Part shown: piece after piece, positions 7,842 through 16,517 of the stretch
Position numbering within the stretch: the first letter of the stretch is position 1
Layout of the letters: each line of letters opens with the position of its first letter
Assembly (NCBI RefSeq): GCF_030209175.1
Contig: NZ_JARVSM010000010.1
Coordinates: forward strand, 124,001-188,000
Direction of reading: 5' to 3'
DNA from: Pseudomonas sp. efr-133-TYG-5
GTDB lineage: Bacteria > Pseudomonadota > Gammaproteobacteria > Pseudomonadales > Pseudomonadaceae
Length of the DNA: 64,000 bases
Notes under the pieces: model-generated
Databases searched by the model: none
The model's input: only the letters and a program-made list of their open reading frames with translations
What the model was told of the DNA's origin: nothing
Position numbers and translations under genes: made by a program

Positions 7842-9191
7842 ATGAAAAAGAAACACGTCAATGCCCGGTTGATCTGCCAAGTGTCAGCTGCGGCGGCATT
7901 GGTGCTGGCCGGCAATGCGATGGCGGCGGATGCCTTCAGCTCCGATTCCAAATGGATGACGGGCGACTGGGGTGGCGAGCGGACCAAGCTGATCGAGCAA
8001 GGCATCGACATCAAGGCCGACTACGTTGGGGAAGCAGGTGGCAACCTGCACGGCGGCTACAACGACGACAAGACTGCGCGTTACGCCGACCAGTTCGGTC
8101 TGGGCGTGGCCCTGGACCTGCAGAAACTCTGGGGCTGGGACAACACCCAGGCCAAGATCCAGCTGACCAACCGTAACGGCTACAACATTTCCAACGATCG
8201 CGTCGGCGATCCGCGTGCCGGCACCCTGAGTTCCTCGCAGGAAGTCTACGGTCGTGGCCACATGGTGCGTCTGACCCAGTTGTGGATTCAGCACCAGTTC
8301 TTCGACAACAAGCTCGACGTCAAGGCCGGTTACTTCGGTGAAGGCGAAGACTTCAACACCTTCCCGTGCGATTTCCAGAACCTGGCGTTCTGTGGCTCGC
8401 AAGTGGGTAACTGGGCGACCAACATCTGGTACAACTGGCCGGTCAGCCAGGCCGCGATCCGTGTGAAGTACAACATCAACGACGAGCTCTACGCGCAGAT
8501 CGGTGCGTACAACCAGAACCCGTCGCAGCTGGAACACGGCAACGGCTTCAAGCTCAGCGGCAGCGGCACCAAAGGTACTGTTTTGCCAGTCGAGCTGGTC
8601 TGGTCGCCGAAGGTCAACAGCCTGCCGGGCGAATACCGCGTCGGTTACTACAAGAGCACGGCTGATGCCGACGACGTACGTGAAGACGTCAACGGTTTCG
8701 ACGCGGCGACCACTGGCGACGCGTACAAGACCCACAGCAGCAAACACGGTTACTGGTTCGTCGCGCAACAGCAACTCACCAGCCACAACGGCGATGCCTC
8801 GCGCGGTCTGAACATTGCGGCCAACGCCACGTTCCACGACAAGGACACCAACTTCATCGACAACTACCAGTCGGTGATGTTTGTCTACAAGGGCCCGTTC
8901 GACGCGCGTCCTAAAGATGACGTCGGCATCGGTGCGGCGCGTATTCACGTCAACGACGACGTGAAGAAAAACGCCGAACTGCTGAACGCTTCCAACGGGG
9001 TTTCGGACTACGACAATCCGGTGTTCTCGCCGGTGCGTGAAACCGAATACAACTACGAGATCAACTACGGCTTCCACGTCACCAACTGGTTGACCGTACG
9101 TCCCAACCTGCAATACATCACCCACCCGGGTGGCGTGGATCAAGTGGACAACGCTTTGGTCGCTGGCCTGAAAATTCAGTCTACGTTCTAA
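7842..9191 (+). CDS. oprB: Carbohydrate-selective porin OprB
   Basis: This is the outer-membrane sugar porin, 449 aa from the ATG at 7842, preceded by GAGGATGTAGGG. The signal peptide spans about residues 1-28 and ends in GNAMA before ADAF. The mature protein begins with the OprB family block WMTGDWGGERTKLIEQGI and shows alternating aromatic beta strands, ending in the outer-membrane C-terminal signature with a final Phe (LKIQSTF). It admits glucose to the periplasm for GtsA. Position after gtsD fits the Pseudomonas gts-oprB transcription unit; a large terminator follows. Confidence 0.95.
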   Translation: MKKKHVNARLICQVSAAAALVLAGNAMAADAFSSDSKWMTGDWGGERTKLIEQGIDIKADYVGEAGGNLHGGYNDDKTARYADQFGLGVALDLQKLWGWDNTQAKIQLTNRNGYNISNDRVGDPRAGTLSSSQEVYGRGHMVRLTQLWIQHQFFDNKLDVKAGYFGEGEDFNTFPCDFQNLAFCGSQVGNWATNIWYNWPVSQAAIRVKYNINDELYAQIGAYNQNPSQLEHGNGFKLSGSGTKGTVLPVELVWSPKVNSLPGEYRVGYYKSTADADDVREDVNGFDAATTGDAYKTHSSKHGYWFVAQQQLTSHNGDASRGLNIAANATFHDKDTNFIDNYQSVMFVYKGPFDARPKDDVGIGAARIHVNDDVKKNAELLNASNGVSDYDNPVFSPVRETEYNYEINYGFHVTNWLTVRPNLQYITHPGGVDQVDNALVAGLKIQSTF

Positions 9192-9229
9192 CGCGTCTGC
9201 GATAAGCTCCTCTCTATGTGCGCATATTT

Positions 9230-9317
9230 GCGGACAGCGAGGGGGCGTTCTCAGTTGTTTTACCCGCCGCGGTGGGAAAAACAATCGAGAACGCTCCTAG
9301 GCTGTCCGCTTTTTTTT
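9230..9317 (+). terminator. Long rho-independent terminator after oprB
   Basis: A nested hairpin about 80 bases long: the outer stem gcggacagc (9230-9238) pairs with 9301-9309, a middle stem gcgttctc pairs with gagaacgc, and an inner ttgttttaccc stem closes it. Eight T residues follow (9310-9317). It is larger than usual and could also guard the 3' end of the porin mRNA. Confidence 0.85.
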
Positions 9318-9361
9318 GAGGGGCGGCAACCCCGTGACAGCTGAATTCGGAACCGTGGCCC

Positions 9362-10216
9362 ATGCATGAGCATCCGCTGCAACGCTTTTTCAAATCCCTG
9401 CGCGAGCGACCGGTGTTCGCCTGGGAGCGCTATCAGATGCGCGATGTGCTGGTGATCGATCATCCGCTGTGCCAGGCGGTGTTCAGTCGGCAGGGCGCGC
9501 AATTGCTGCATTTCCAGCCGCGTGGGCAGAAGCCGTGGTTGTGGTGTGCGGCGAAGTGGCCCCACGTCGGAGCGATCCGTGGTGGCGTGCCGGTGTGTTG
9601 GCCGTGGTACGGCCGGCATCCGAGCGAAAACGCCTGGCCCTCCCATGGCTGGGCGCGTCTGCTCGACTGGAAACTGCTCGACAGCAGCACGGCCGACGAT
9701 GGCGTGCGCCTGCACTGGCAATTGCAGCTGTGTGACTGGCAAGCGGACCTGCACGCCCACCTGGGCGAACGCATGGAGTTGCGCCTGAGCACCGAACACC
9801 AGGACGACATGCCGTGCCAGTTGAGCCAGGCTTTGCACGCTTACTGGCGTATTGGCGACATCAGTGAGACAGCGCTGTCTGGGCTCGAAGGCGCGCAGGG
9901 TTACGACCAGTTGAACCGGGAAGCCTGCCAGCAGGAAGGCGAGTTGCGGGTCGATGGCGGCTGCCAGCGCGTGTTCCAGCACGACGGCGAATTGCAGATC
10001 AAGGATCACGCCTGGCAGCGCGAGCTGAGCATCGACACCGGCGAGAGTGCCGACACGGTGGTCTGGCATCCGGGGTCGCGGCCGTTGCTCGGGGTGAGTT
10101 GGGATGAAGTGAACGAATTTGTCTGTGTCGAAGCGGCGGCGGGCGGCACCGGCAGCCTGCATCTGGCGCCGGGGGAGAAGGCGCATTTGAGTCTGCAGGC
10201 GTGGGCGGGGGCTTAG
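9362..10216 (+). CDS. D-hexose-6-phosphate mutarotase (YeaD family)
   Basis: This 284-aa aldose-1-epimerase-fold protein belongs to the YeaD/YMR099c group, which interconverts alpha and beta glucose 6-phosphate. Family blocks are RQGAQLLHFQP near residue 40, GGVPVCWPWYG with SHGWAR just after (substrate loop), HAYWRIGDIS near 160 (catalytic His), and the late WDEVNEFVCVEAA near 255 carrying the catalytic Glu. It lies after the glucose porin and ahead of hexR, consistent with glucose 6-phosphate supply to Zwf, which uses one anomer. The terminator at 9230-9317 suggests its own promoter. Confidence 0.88.
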   Translation: MHEHPLQRFFKSLRERPVFAWERYQMRDVLVIDHPLCQAVFSRQGAQLLHFQPRGQKPWLWCAAKWPHVGAIRGGVPVCWPWYGRHPSENAWPSHGWARLLDWKLLDSSTADDGVRLHWQLQLCDWQADLHAHLGERMELRLSTEHQDDMPCQLSQALHAYWRIGDISETALSGLEGAQGYDQLNREACQQEGELRVDGGCQRVFQHDGELQIKDHAWQRELSIDTGESADTVVWHPGSRPLLGVSWDEVNEFVCVEAAAGGTGSLHLAPGEKAHLSLQAWAGA

Positions 10217-10240
10217 TTGTGTGTTGTGGCTGCTGGCCCT

Positions 10241-10330
10241 ATCGCTGGCAAGCCAGCTCCCACAGGTTTTATGGGTGTTCGCGAGTTAAATGTTCGGCGC
10301 GGACACTGTGGGAGCTGGCTTGCCAGCGAT
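10241..10330. repeat. REP-type inverted repeat pair (gagctggcttgccagc class)
   Basis: Arms of 25 bases (10241-10265 and 10306-10330) are perfect reverse complements. They lie between the convergent mutarotase and hexR genes. Confidence 0.85.
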
Positions 10331-10364
10331 GAGGCCGGCTCATCCAATAAAAATCTATCAGGCC

Positions 10365-11234
10365 TTAGTTGAACTCATCTCCAACCGGATACCGGCTGGC
10401 ATTCAGGCTCTCTTTGATCTTGCGCAGATGCGGCTGGAAGTCGACGCCACGGCGCAGGGTCATGCCGGTCGCCAGCACGTCCAGCACCGTCAGTTGAATG
10501 ATCCGCGAGGTCATCGGCATGTAGATGTCGGTGTCTTCCGGCAACGGAATATTCAGGCTCAGCGTGCTGGCCTTGGCCAGTGGCGAGTTTTCGGCGGTCA
10601 GGCCGAGCACCGAAGCGCCGTTTTCGCGGGCGATGCGCGCCACTTCCACCAGTTCGCGGGTACGCCCGGTGTAGGAAATGATCACGAACAGTTCGCCGGT
10701 GTGCGCCACCGAAGCAATCATCCGCTGCATCAGCACATCGGCGTGCGCAGTCACGGCGAGGTTGAAGCGGAAGAACTTGTGCTGCGCATCCAGCGCCACC
10801 GGGGCCGAGGCGCCGAGGCCGAAGAAGTGGATCTGCCGGGCCTGGATCAACAGGTCGACAGCGCGGCTGATCAGGTTCGGGTCGAGCGCCTGGCAGGCGC
10901 TGTCCAGCGAGGCGATGGCGCTGCCGAAAATCTTCTGCGTGTACGCCTCGGGATTGTCGTCGGCTTCCACCGCACGACTGACGTACGCCGCGCCGCTGGC
11001 CAGGCTCTGCGCCAGTTGCAGCTTGAGTTCGGGATAGCCGCTGACGCCGAACGAACGGCAGAAACGGTTGACCGTCGGTTCACTGACCTTTGCCGCCTGG
11101 GCGAGGGCGGCGATGCTGAAGCGGGTGGCCTGCTGCGGGTTGAGCAGGATCACTTCGGCGACTTTGCGTTCGGCCTTGTTCAGCTCTTCAAGGCGACTCT
11201 GGATCTGTTCCAGTAAATTTCGCACGCGGTCCAT
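10365..11234 (-). CDS. hexR: HexR transcriptional repressor (RpiR family)
   Basis: This is a 289-aa RpiR-family regulator: an N-terminal helix-turn-helix domain (FSIAALAQAAKVSEPTVNRF, residues about 39-58) and a C-terminal SIS sugar-phosphate-binding domain from about residue 120 (IHFFGLGASAPVALDA; later FVIISYTGRTRELVEVA). In Pseudomonas, HexR represses zwf-pgl-eda, edd-glk and gap-1 and is released by the Entner-Doudoroff intermediate KDPG. It is divergent from zwf, and a palindrome in the shared intergenic region fits its operator. The identification is strong from both sequence and neighbourhood. Confidence 0.95.
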   Translation of the reverse strand: MDRVRNLLEQIQSRLEELNKAERKVAEVILLNPQQATRFSIAALAQAAKVSEPTVNRFCRSFGVSGYPELKLQLAQSLASGAAYVSRAVEADDNPEAYTQKIFGSAIASLDSACQALDPNLISRAVDLLIQARQIHFFGLGASAPVALDAQHKFFRFNLAVTAHADVLMQRMIASVAHTGELFVIISYTGRTRELVEVARIARENGASVLGLTAENSPLAKASTLSLNIPLPEDTDIYMPMTSRIIQLTVLDVLATGMTLRRGVDFQPHLRKIKESLNASRYPVGDEFN

Positions 11235-11364
11235 ATGGATTTCCTAGATTCACCGGCGCCGATAAGCGCGCGGCTATGCAAATTGGGCCTTTGATGTGGC
11301 CCGTGACGGTGGCCTATCCTACTGATGGCTCCGACCGACCACCACTCGGAATCTTTATTTTGCG

Positions 11365-11391
11365 AAAATGTTGTGGTTATTACTACATTTT
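11365..11391. promoter_or_regulatory. Candidate HexR operator upstream of zwf
   Basis: A 27-bp imperfect palindrome with arms AAAATGT (11365-11371) and ACATTTT (11385-11391) and further symmetric inner pairs. It contains TTGTGGT and ACTACA, close to the published TTGT-N7/8-ACAA type of HexR site (from memory). It lies 62 bp before the zwf ATG. Confidence 0.6.
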
Positions 11392-11439
11392 CCCTTGAGT
11401 GATGCCTTGAAAAAAGGTATTTGTAGCTTAACTTGATAA

Positions 11440-11447
11440 AAGAACAA
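11440..11447 (+). promoter_or_regulatory. Candidate Crc/Hfq (CA) motif, zwf leader
   Basis: AAGAACAA fits AANAANAA five bases before the zwf ATG. The start lacks a clear Shine-Dalgarno sequence, so this A-rich stretch may be the ribosome entry zone. Confidence 0.4.
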
Positions 11448-11452
11448 ACATC

Positions 11453-12919
11453 ATGCCTTCGATTACGGTTGAACCGTGCACCTTTGCCTTGTTCGGCGCG
11501 TTGGGCGATCTGGCCCTGCGCAAGCTGTTTCCTGCCCTTTATCACCTCGATGGCGCCGGCCTGCTGCATGAGGACACGCGTGTCATCGCGCTGGCCCGTG
11601 AAGCCGGCACCGAGCAGCAGCACCTGGCATTCATTGCCGCCGAGCTGCGCCGCTACGTGGGCAAGGAGCTGGATGAGGCCGTGGCCGAGCGCTTCCTGGC
11701 GCGCCTGAGCTACCTGCACGTCGACTTCCTCAAGGCCGAAGATTACGTGGCGCTGGCCGAAGTCGCCGGCACCAGCCAACGCATGATTGCCTACTTCGCC
11801 ACTCCGGCGGCGGTGTACGGGGCCATCTGCGAGAACCTGGCGAACGTCGGCCTGGCGGAAAACACCCGTGTCGTTCTCGAGAAACCGATCGGCTCCGATC
11901 TGGAATCCTCGCGCAAGGTCAACGACGCCGTGGCGCAGTTCTTCCCGGAGAACCGCACCTACCGCATCGACCACTACCTGGGCAAAGAGACGGTGCAGAA
12001 CCTGATCGCCCTGCGTTTCGCCAACAGCCTGTTCGAAACCCAGTGGAACCAGAACTACATCTCCCACGTGGAAATCACCGTGGCCGAGAAGGTCGGCATC
12101 GAAGGCCGCTGGGGCTATTTTGACAAGGCCGGCCAACTGCGCGACATGATCCAGAACCATTTGCTGCAGTTGCTCTGCCTGATTGCCATGGACCCGCCGG
12201 CCGACCTGTCCGCCGACAGCATCCGTGACGAAAAGGTAAAAGTGCTCAAGGCCCTGGCGCCGATCAGCCCGGAAGGCCTGACCACGCAAGTGGTGCGTGG
12301 GCAGTACATCGCCGGGCACAGCGAAGGCAAGTCCGTACCGGGCTACCTCGAAGAACCGAATTCCAACACCCAGAGCGACACCGAAACCTTCGTTGCCCTG
12401 CGTGCCGACATCCGCAACTGGCGCTGGGCCGGCGTGCCGTTCTACCTGCGCACCGGCAAGCGCATGCCGCAGAAGCTGTCGCAGATCGTCATTCACTTCA
12501 AGGAGCCGTCGCACTACATCTTTGCGCCGGAACAACGCCTGCAGATCAGCAACAAACTGATCATCCGCCTGCAACCGGACGAAGGCATTTCCTTGCGCGT
12601 GATGACCAAGGAGCAGGGCCTGGACAAGGGCATGCAACTGCGCAGCGGTCCGTTGCAACTGAATTTTTCCGACACCTGGCGCAGCGCACGCATCCCCGAT
12701 GCGTACGAGCGTCTGTTGCTGGAAGTGATGAACGGCAATCAGAACCTGTTTGTCCGTAAAGATGAAATCGAAGCCGCGTGGAAATGGTGTGACCAGCTAA
12801 TCGCCGGGTGGAAGAAGTCCGGTGACGCGCCCAAGCCGTATGCGGCCGGGTCGTGGGGGCCGATGAGCTCCATTGCCTTGATCACGCGGGACGGGAGGTC
12901 GTGGTATGGCGATATCTGA
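11453..12919 (+). CDS. zwf: Glucose-6-phosphate 1-dehydrogenase
   Basis: This enzyme (488 aa) oxidises glucose 6-phosphate to 6-phosphogluconolactone, the entry step to the Entner-Doudoroff pathway. The nucleotide loop is FALFGALGDLALRKLFPAL near residue 8, with Ala in place of the common Ser of GASGDLA; the active-site block is RIDHYLGKETVQN near residue 171, with VVLEKPIG before it. Length is normal. It starts the zwf-pgl-eda operon and overlaps pgl by 14 bases. Control by HexR is expected from the palindrome upstream. Confidence 0.97.
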   Translation: MPSITVEPCTFALFGALGDLALRKLFPALYHLDGAGLLHEDTRVIALAREAGTEQQHLAFIAAELRRYVGKELDEAVAERFLARLSYLHVDFLKAEDYVALAEVAGTSQRMIAYFATPAAVYGAICENLANVGLAENTRVVLEKPIGSDLESSRKVNDAVAQFFPENRTYRIDHYLGKETVQNLIALRFANSLFETQWNQNYISHVEITVAEKVGIEGRWGYFDKAGQLRDMIQNHLLQLLCLIAMDPPADLSADSIRDEKVKVLKALAPISPEGLTTQVVRGQYIAGHSEGKSVPGYLEEPNSNTQSDTETFVALRADIRNWRWAGVPFYLRTGKRMPQKLSQIVIHFKEPSHYIFAPEQRLQISNKLIIRLQPDEGISLRVMTKEQGLDKGMQLRSGPLQLNFSDTWRSARIPDAYERLLLEVMNGNQNLFVRKDEIEAAWKWCDQLIAGWKKSGDAPKPYAAGSWGPMSSIALITRDGRSWYGDI

Positions 12920-13619
12920 TGTGCAACTGCCCGCGGGCGTGAATGCCCACGAATTCAAGAGCCCGGTGTTGCTTGCCGAAGGCCTGGCGCTGAACGTGGC
13001 CAAGCAACTGAGCGAAGCCATCGCCGCACGCGGCAACGCGGTGCTGGTGGTGTCCGGCGGGCGCAGCCCGGTGGCGTTTTTCCAGCACCTGGCCAAGCAG
13101 GAACTGGACTGGTCGAAGGTCGTCGTGACCCTGGCCGATGAGCGCTGGGTGCCGGTCGAGCACGCGGACAGCAATGCCGGTCTGCTCAAGCAGTACCTGC
13201 TCAAAGGCCCGGCGGCGAAGGCGCAGTTCCTCAGCCTGTACAGCGCCGCGGCGAACGTCGAGCAGGCGGCCGAACACGCCGACCGGTTGCTTGCCGAACT
13301 GCCACCGATCGACGTGCTGGTGCTGGGCATGGGCGATGACGGTCACACCGCATCGCTGTTCCCCGACAGCCCGAACCTGAGTCAAGCGCTGCAGGCCGAC
13401 GGTACGCGCCGTTGCTGGCCGATGCTGGCACCGAGTGTGCCACGGCAGCGGCTGACCATGAGCCGTGCCCTGCTGGCTTCGGCGCGGCACAAGATTCTGT
13501 CGATTTCCGGTCAGTCGAAACTGACCACCCTGAACGCCGCATTGGCCGTCGACGACGTCGCCCGCATGCCGGTGCGCGCGTTTCTGCAACCCACGTTAGA
13601 GATTTACTGGTGCCCATGA
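12906..13619 (+). CDS. pgl: 6-phosphogluconolactonase
   Basis: This 237-aa enzyme hydrolyses 6-phosphogluconolactone. It belongs to the SIS-like NagB/DevB family; the diagnostic blocks are VLVVSGGRSPVAFFQ near residue 48, VTLADERWVPV near 76 and VLGMGDDGHTASLFPD near 137. Its start lies inside the end of zwf, in another frame, so translation is coupled. The stop codon touches a possible ATGA start for eda at 13616. Confidence 0.96.
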   Translation: MAISDVQLPAGVNAHEFKSPVLLAEGLALNVAKQLSEAIAARGNAVLVVSGGRSPVAFFQHLAKQELDWSKVVVTLADERWVPVEHADSNAGLLKQYLLKGPAAKAQFLSLYSAAANVEQAAEHADRLLAELPPIDVLVLGMGDDGHTASLFPDSPNLSQALQADGTRRCWPMLAPSVPRQRLTMSRALLASARHKILSISGQSKLTTLNAALAVDDVARMPVRAFLQPTLEIYWCP

Positions 13620-13636
13620 GCCAAGGAACAGCCGCT

Positions 13637-14302
13637 ATGACAACCCCATCCCCGACCGTTTCCATGGCGGACAAAGTTGCCCTGATCGACAGCCTCTGCG
13701 CCAAGGCGCGGATCCTGCCGGTGATCACCATCGCCCGCGAACAGGACGTGCTGCCATTGGCCGACGCCCTGGCCGCCGGTGGCCTGACCGCGCTGGAAGT
13801 GACCCTGCGCTCGCAGTTCGGCCTCAAGGCGATCCAGATCCTGCGCGAACAGCGCCCGGAACTGGTGACCGGTGCCGGCACCGTGCTCGACCGCAACATG
13901 CTTGCCGCTGCCGAAGCGGCCGGCTCGCAGTTCATCGTCACCCCAGGCATCACCCGTGACCTGCTCGAAGCCAGCGTCGACAGCCCGATCCCACTGTTGC
14001 CGGGGATCAGCAATGCTTCCGGGATCATGGAAGGCTATGGCCTGGGCTATCGCCGCTTCAAGCTGTTCCCGGCGGAAGTCAGCGGCGGTGTGGCGGCGAT
14101 CAAGGCCCTTGGCGGCCCGTTCGGTGAAGTGAAATTCTGCCCGACCGGCGGCGTCGGCCCGGCCAACATCAAGAGCTACATGGCGCTGAAAAACGTCATG
14201 TGCGTCGGCGGTAGCTGGATGCTCGATCCGGAGTGGATCAAGAACGGCGACTGGGCGCGTATCCAGGAATGCACCGCCGAGGCGTTGGCGCTGCTCGACT
14301 GA
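13637..14302 (+). CDS. eda: KDPG/KHG aldolase
   Basis: This 221-aa class I aldolase splits 2-keto-3-deoxy-6-phosphogluconate into pyruvate and glyceraldehyde 3-phosphate. Motifs: LEVTLRS with the catalytic Glu near residue 55, GAGTVLD, FIVTPGIT, and RFKLFPAE with the Schiff-base Lys near 143, followed by FCPTGGVG. I chose the ATG at 13637 because AAGGA sits nine bases upstream; an in-frame ATG at 13616 overlaps the pgl stop (ATGA) and would add seven residues. It ends the operon, before a terminator. Confidence 0.96.
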   Translation: MTTPSPTVSMADKVALIDSLCAKARILPVITIAREQDVLPLADALAAGGLTALEVTLRSQFGLKAIQILREQRPELVTGAGTVLDRNMLAAAEAAGSQFIVTPGITRDLLEASVDSPIPLLPGISNASGIMEGYGLGYRRFKLFPAEVSGGVAAIKALGGPFGEVKFCPTGGVGPANIKSYMALKNVMCVGGSWMLDPEWIKNGDWARIQECTAEALALLD

Positions 14303-14354
14303 TCCTGGGCAAATGATTGTTACCTGACACTTCGTTGTGTGTTCTACGGCTTTA

Positions 14355-14386
14355 CGGTGCGCTTGGTCGGTGCACCGTTTTTTTTT
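14355..14386 (+). terminator. Rho-independent terminator of zwf-pgl-eda
   Basis: A cggtgc stem (14355-14360) pairs with gcaccg (14372-14377) and is followed by nine T residues. The 200 bases from here to 14589 hold no gene that I can see; only a short gtgccgcggcac palindrome at 14398-14409. Confidence 0.8.
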
Positions 14387-14589
14387 GCCTGGAAAAAGTG
14401 CCGCGGCACAGGCGCGCGCGGGTGCCCCGCGGCGACCATCGCGCGTTGATAGACGGCACGGGCAACAGGGCGTAGGCAGCACCGGCGCCGGGACGGAATC
14501 GCGGCGGTTATCTGGCGATACATAGTTACCGCACCGGTCGCTGCGGGCGGCGCTAACCTGCGGTTTTCTTATGGAAGAGAGAACCCGAC

Positions 14590-15306
14590 ATGGATTACCC
14601 GTCTGCCCCTGCGCCGGTCTATCAACTGGCCCCCGAGCAATTCGCCGGGCCGTATTTCCGCAATCCGAAACTGCTGCGGCGCAATATCAGCGAAGGCGCC
14701 GAGGGCCTGCCGTTGCTGCTGCGCCTGACCATCGTCGATGCCATGACCGGTGAGCCGGTCAGCGGGGCGCTGGTGGATATCTGGCATTGCAACGCGCGCG
14801 GCGTCTACTCCGGCTGGAGCCGGATCAATCCGGACCAGCCGGTGGATGCCGGCGCCATCGGCTCGATCCCGCGTACCGACGACGACACCTATCTGCGCGG
14901 CGCGCAGTTCAGCGACCACCAGGGCCGGGTGCGCTTCACCAGCATTTATCCGGGGTTCTATGCCGGGCGCGCCTTGCACATTCATGTCGCGGTGCGGATC
15001 GTCGCCGGCGACGAGTACCTCGAAGAGCGCAACGTGGCCTGGGTTGGCCAGCTGTACTTTCCCGAGGCCATTTCGCGCGCGGTACTCAATACCAGGGCCT
15101 ATCGCGGGCGCACCGCGACGCCGCTGGACAACGCTGCCGACTGCTACTACGCGACCATGGGCGGCGAGGCGTCTACCCTGAGCGTGTGGCCGGTCGGCCG
15201 GGAATCTGCCGAGGACGGTTTTTTCGGCCAGCTGACGATCGGCATCGACACCTTTGCGGTGTCGTCGCAGATCCGCCCCGAGGATTTCGACAAGTACACC
15301 GTGTAG
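14590..15306 (+). CDS. Intradiol ring-cleavage dioxygenase family protein
   Basis: This 238-aa protein resembles the catalytic domain of protocatechuate 3,4-dioxygenase and related intradiol enzymes, which open catechol rings between the hydroxyls with a non-haem Fe(III) bound by two Tyr and two His. Visible signature parts are VDIWHCNARGVYSGW near residue 61 and FTSIYPGFYAGRALHIHV near 117, which carry likely Tyr and His ligands. It stands alone, with no partner beta subunit, lactonising or uptake gene nearby, so the substrate is unknown. It is convergent with an aminotransferase gene five bases away. Confidence 0.82.
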   Translation: MDYPSAPAPVYQLAPEQFAGPYFRNPKLLRRNISEGAEGLPLLLRLTIVDAMTGEPVSGALVDIWHCNARGVYSGWSRINPDQPVDAGAIGSIPRTDDDTYLRGAQFSDHQGRVRFTSIYPGFYAGRALHIHVAVRIVAGDEYLEERNVAWVGQLYFPEAISRAVLNTRAYRGRTATPLDNAADCYYATMGGEASTLSVWPVGRESAEDGFFGQLTIGIDTFAVSSQIRPEDFDKYTV

Positions 15307-15311
15307 GCGGC

Positions 15312-16493
15312 TCAGCGCAGCGCGTGCAAGGCATCGACCAGCCGCTGCATCTCCTGCGCCGTGGTGGTCAGCCCCGGCGTGATGCGGATGCAAGGCCCGC
15401 TGGCCATGCCACTGCGCACCACGGTGAACAGGTTGTATTCGCCGAGCAGGCGCTCGACCAGTGCCTGCTGGTCGGCATGGCGGCTGAAGCGCATGGCGGT
15501 AATGCCGCAATACAGGCGCGGGTCGTCCGGGGTCAGCACCTCGATGCCCGGCAGATTGCGCACTGCGCTGACCCACAGGTTGCGCAGGTAATTCAGCCGC
15601 GCGCCCTTGGCCGCCGCACCACCCAGTGCGCGGTGTTCCTCGAACACCAGTGGCAGGGTCATCAGCGCCGGAATGTTCGGCGTGCTGTACGGCGTGCGCG
15701 AGCGGATGTCGTTGTGGGCGAAATGCATCTCGCCCATGTCCGGGTCGATGTCGGCCAGGCGCTGCGGGGCGATGTAGAGGAAGCCCAAGGTCAGCGGCGA
15801 GCCGATCCATTTGTGCAGGTTGTAGGCGGCGAAGGTGATGCCCAGCGCCTCCAGGTCGAATTCGAGCTGGCCCAGCGCATGCGCACCGTCGAGGATGATG
15901 TCGACGTCATGTTCCTTGGCCAGCGCGGCAATCGCCTGCACCGGCATCACCAGGCCGCTGCGATGGGTGACGTGGGTCAGGGCCATCAGCTTGAGCCGGG
16001 GATGGCGTACGAACACCTCGCGGTAGCTCGCCAGCAGGCTGTCGAAACTCGCCGGGTGGAGGTGTTCGATCTCGATCACTTCGACTCCGCGGGCCCGGGC
16101 CAGCCAGCGCATGGCGCCTTTGACGGTGTCGTATTCCAGGTCACTGATCAGCACCTGGTCGCCGGGCTGCAGGCGGTTGTAGTTGCGGATCAGTGCTTGC
16201 AGGCCGGCGGTGGCGTTGTGGGTGAAGGCGACACTTTGCGCGCGCACGCCGATCAGTTCGGCCAGTTGCGCGCGGATCTCGGGGCAGTCGTCCTGTTCGA
16301 AACGCTGGCGCACGTACACCGAGTTGCTGTTGTTGATCAGCTCGATATTGCGCTGGTACTCCTCGACCACAGTGCGCGACATGCGCCCGAAATAGCCGTT
16401 TTCCAGGTTGACGGGGCCAGGTTGCAGGTCGTAACGGTCGGCGAAGGTTTGCCAGAAGGCTTCGTCACGGGCGCGGCGGGTGTTGTCGGGCAT
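15312..16493 (-). CDS. Class V aminotransferase (PLP-dependent)
   Basis: This is a 393-aa fold-type I PLP enzyme of the class V group that includes isopenicillin-N epimerase-like and cysteine desulfurase-like proteins. Blocks: FTHNATAGLQALI near residue 88, ILDGAHALGQLEFDL near 197 (cofactor Asp and His) and NLHKWIGSPLTLGFLY near 225 with the Schiff-base Lys. It lacks the active-site Cys loop expected of a desulfurase as far as I can judge, so an epimerase or aminotransferase role is more likely. It converges on the dioxygenase gene and lies 24 bases after the DUF3820 gene on the same strand. Confidence 0.82.
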   Translation of the reverse strand: MPDNTRRARDEAFWQTFADRYDLQPGPVNLENGYFGRMSRTVVEEYQRNIELINNSNSVYVRQRFEQDDCPEIRAQLAELIGVRAQSVAFTHNATAGLQALIRNYNRLQPGDQVLISDLEYDTVKGAMRWLARARGVEVIEIEHLHPASFDSLLASYREVFVRHPRLKLMALTHVTHRSGLVMPVQAIAALAKEHDVDIILDGAHALGQLEFDLEALGITFAAYNLHKWIGSPLTLGFLYIAPQRLADIDPDMGEMHFAHNDIRSRTPYSTPNIPALMTLPLVFEEHRALGGAAAKGARLNYLRNLWVSAVRNLPGIEVLTPDDPRLYCGITAMRFSRHADQQALVERLLGEYNLFTVVRSGMASGPCIRITPGLTTTAQEMQRLVDALHALR

Positions 16494-16517
16494 GGTCGAC
16501 TCGAATCAGGGTGGCCG

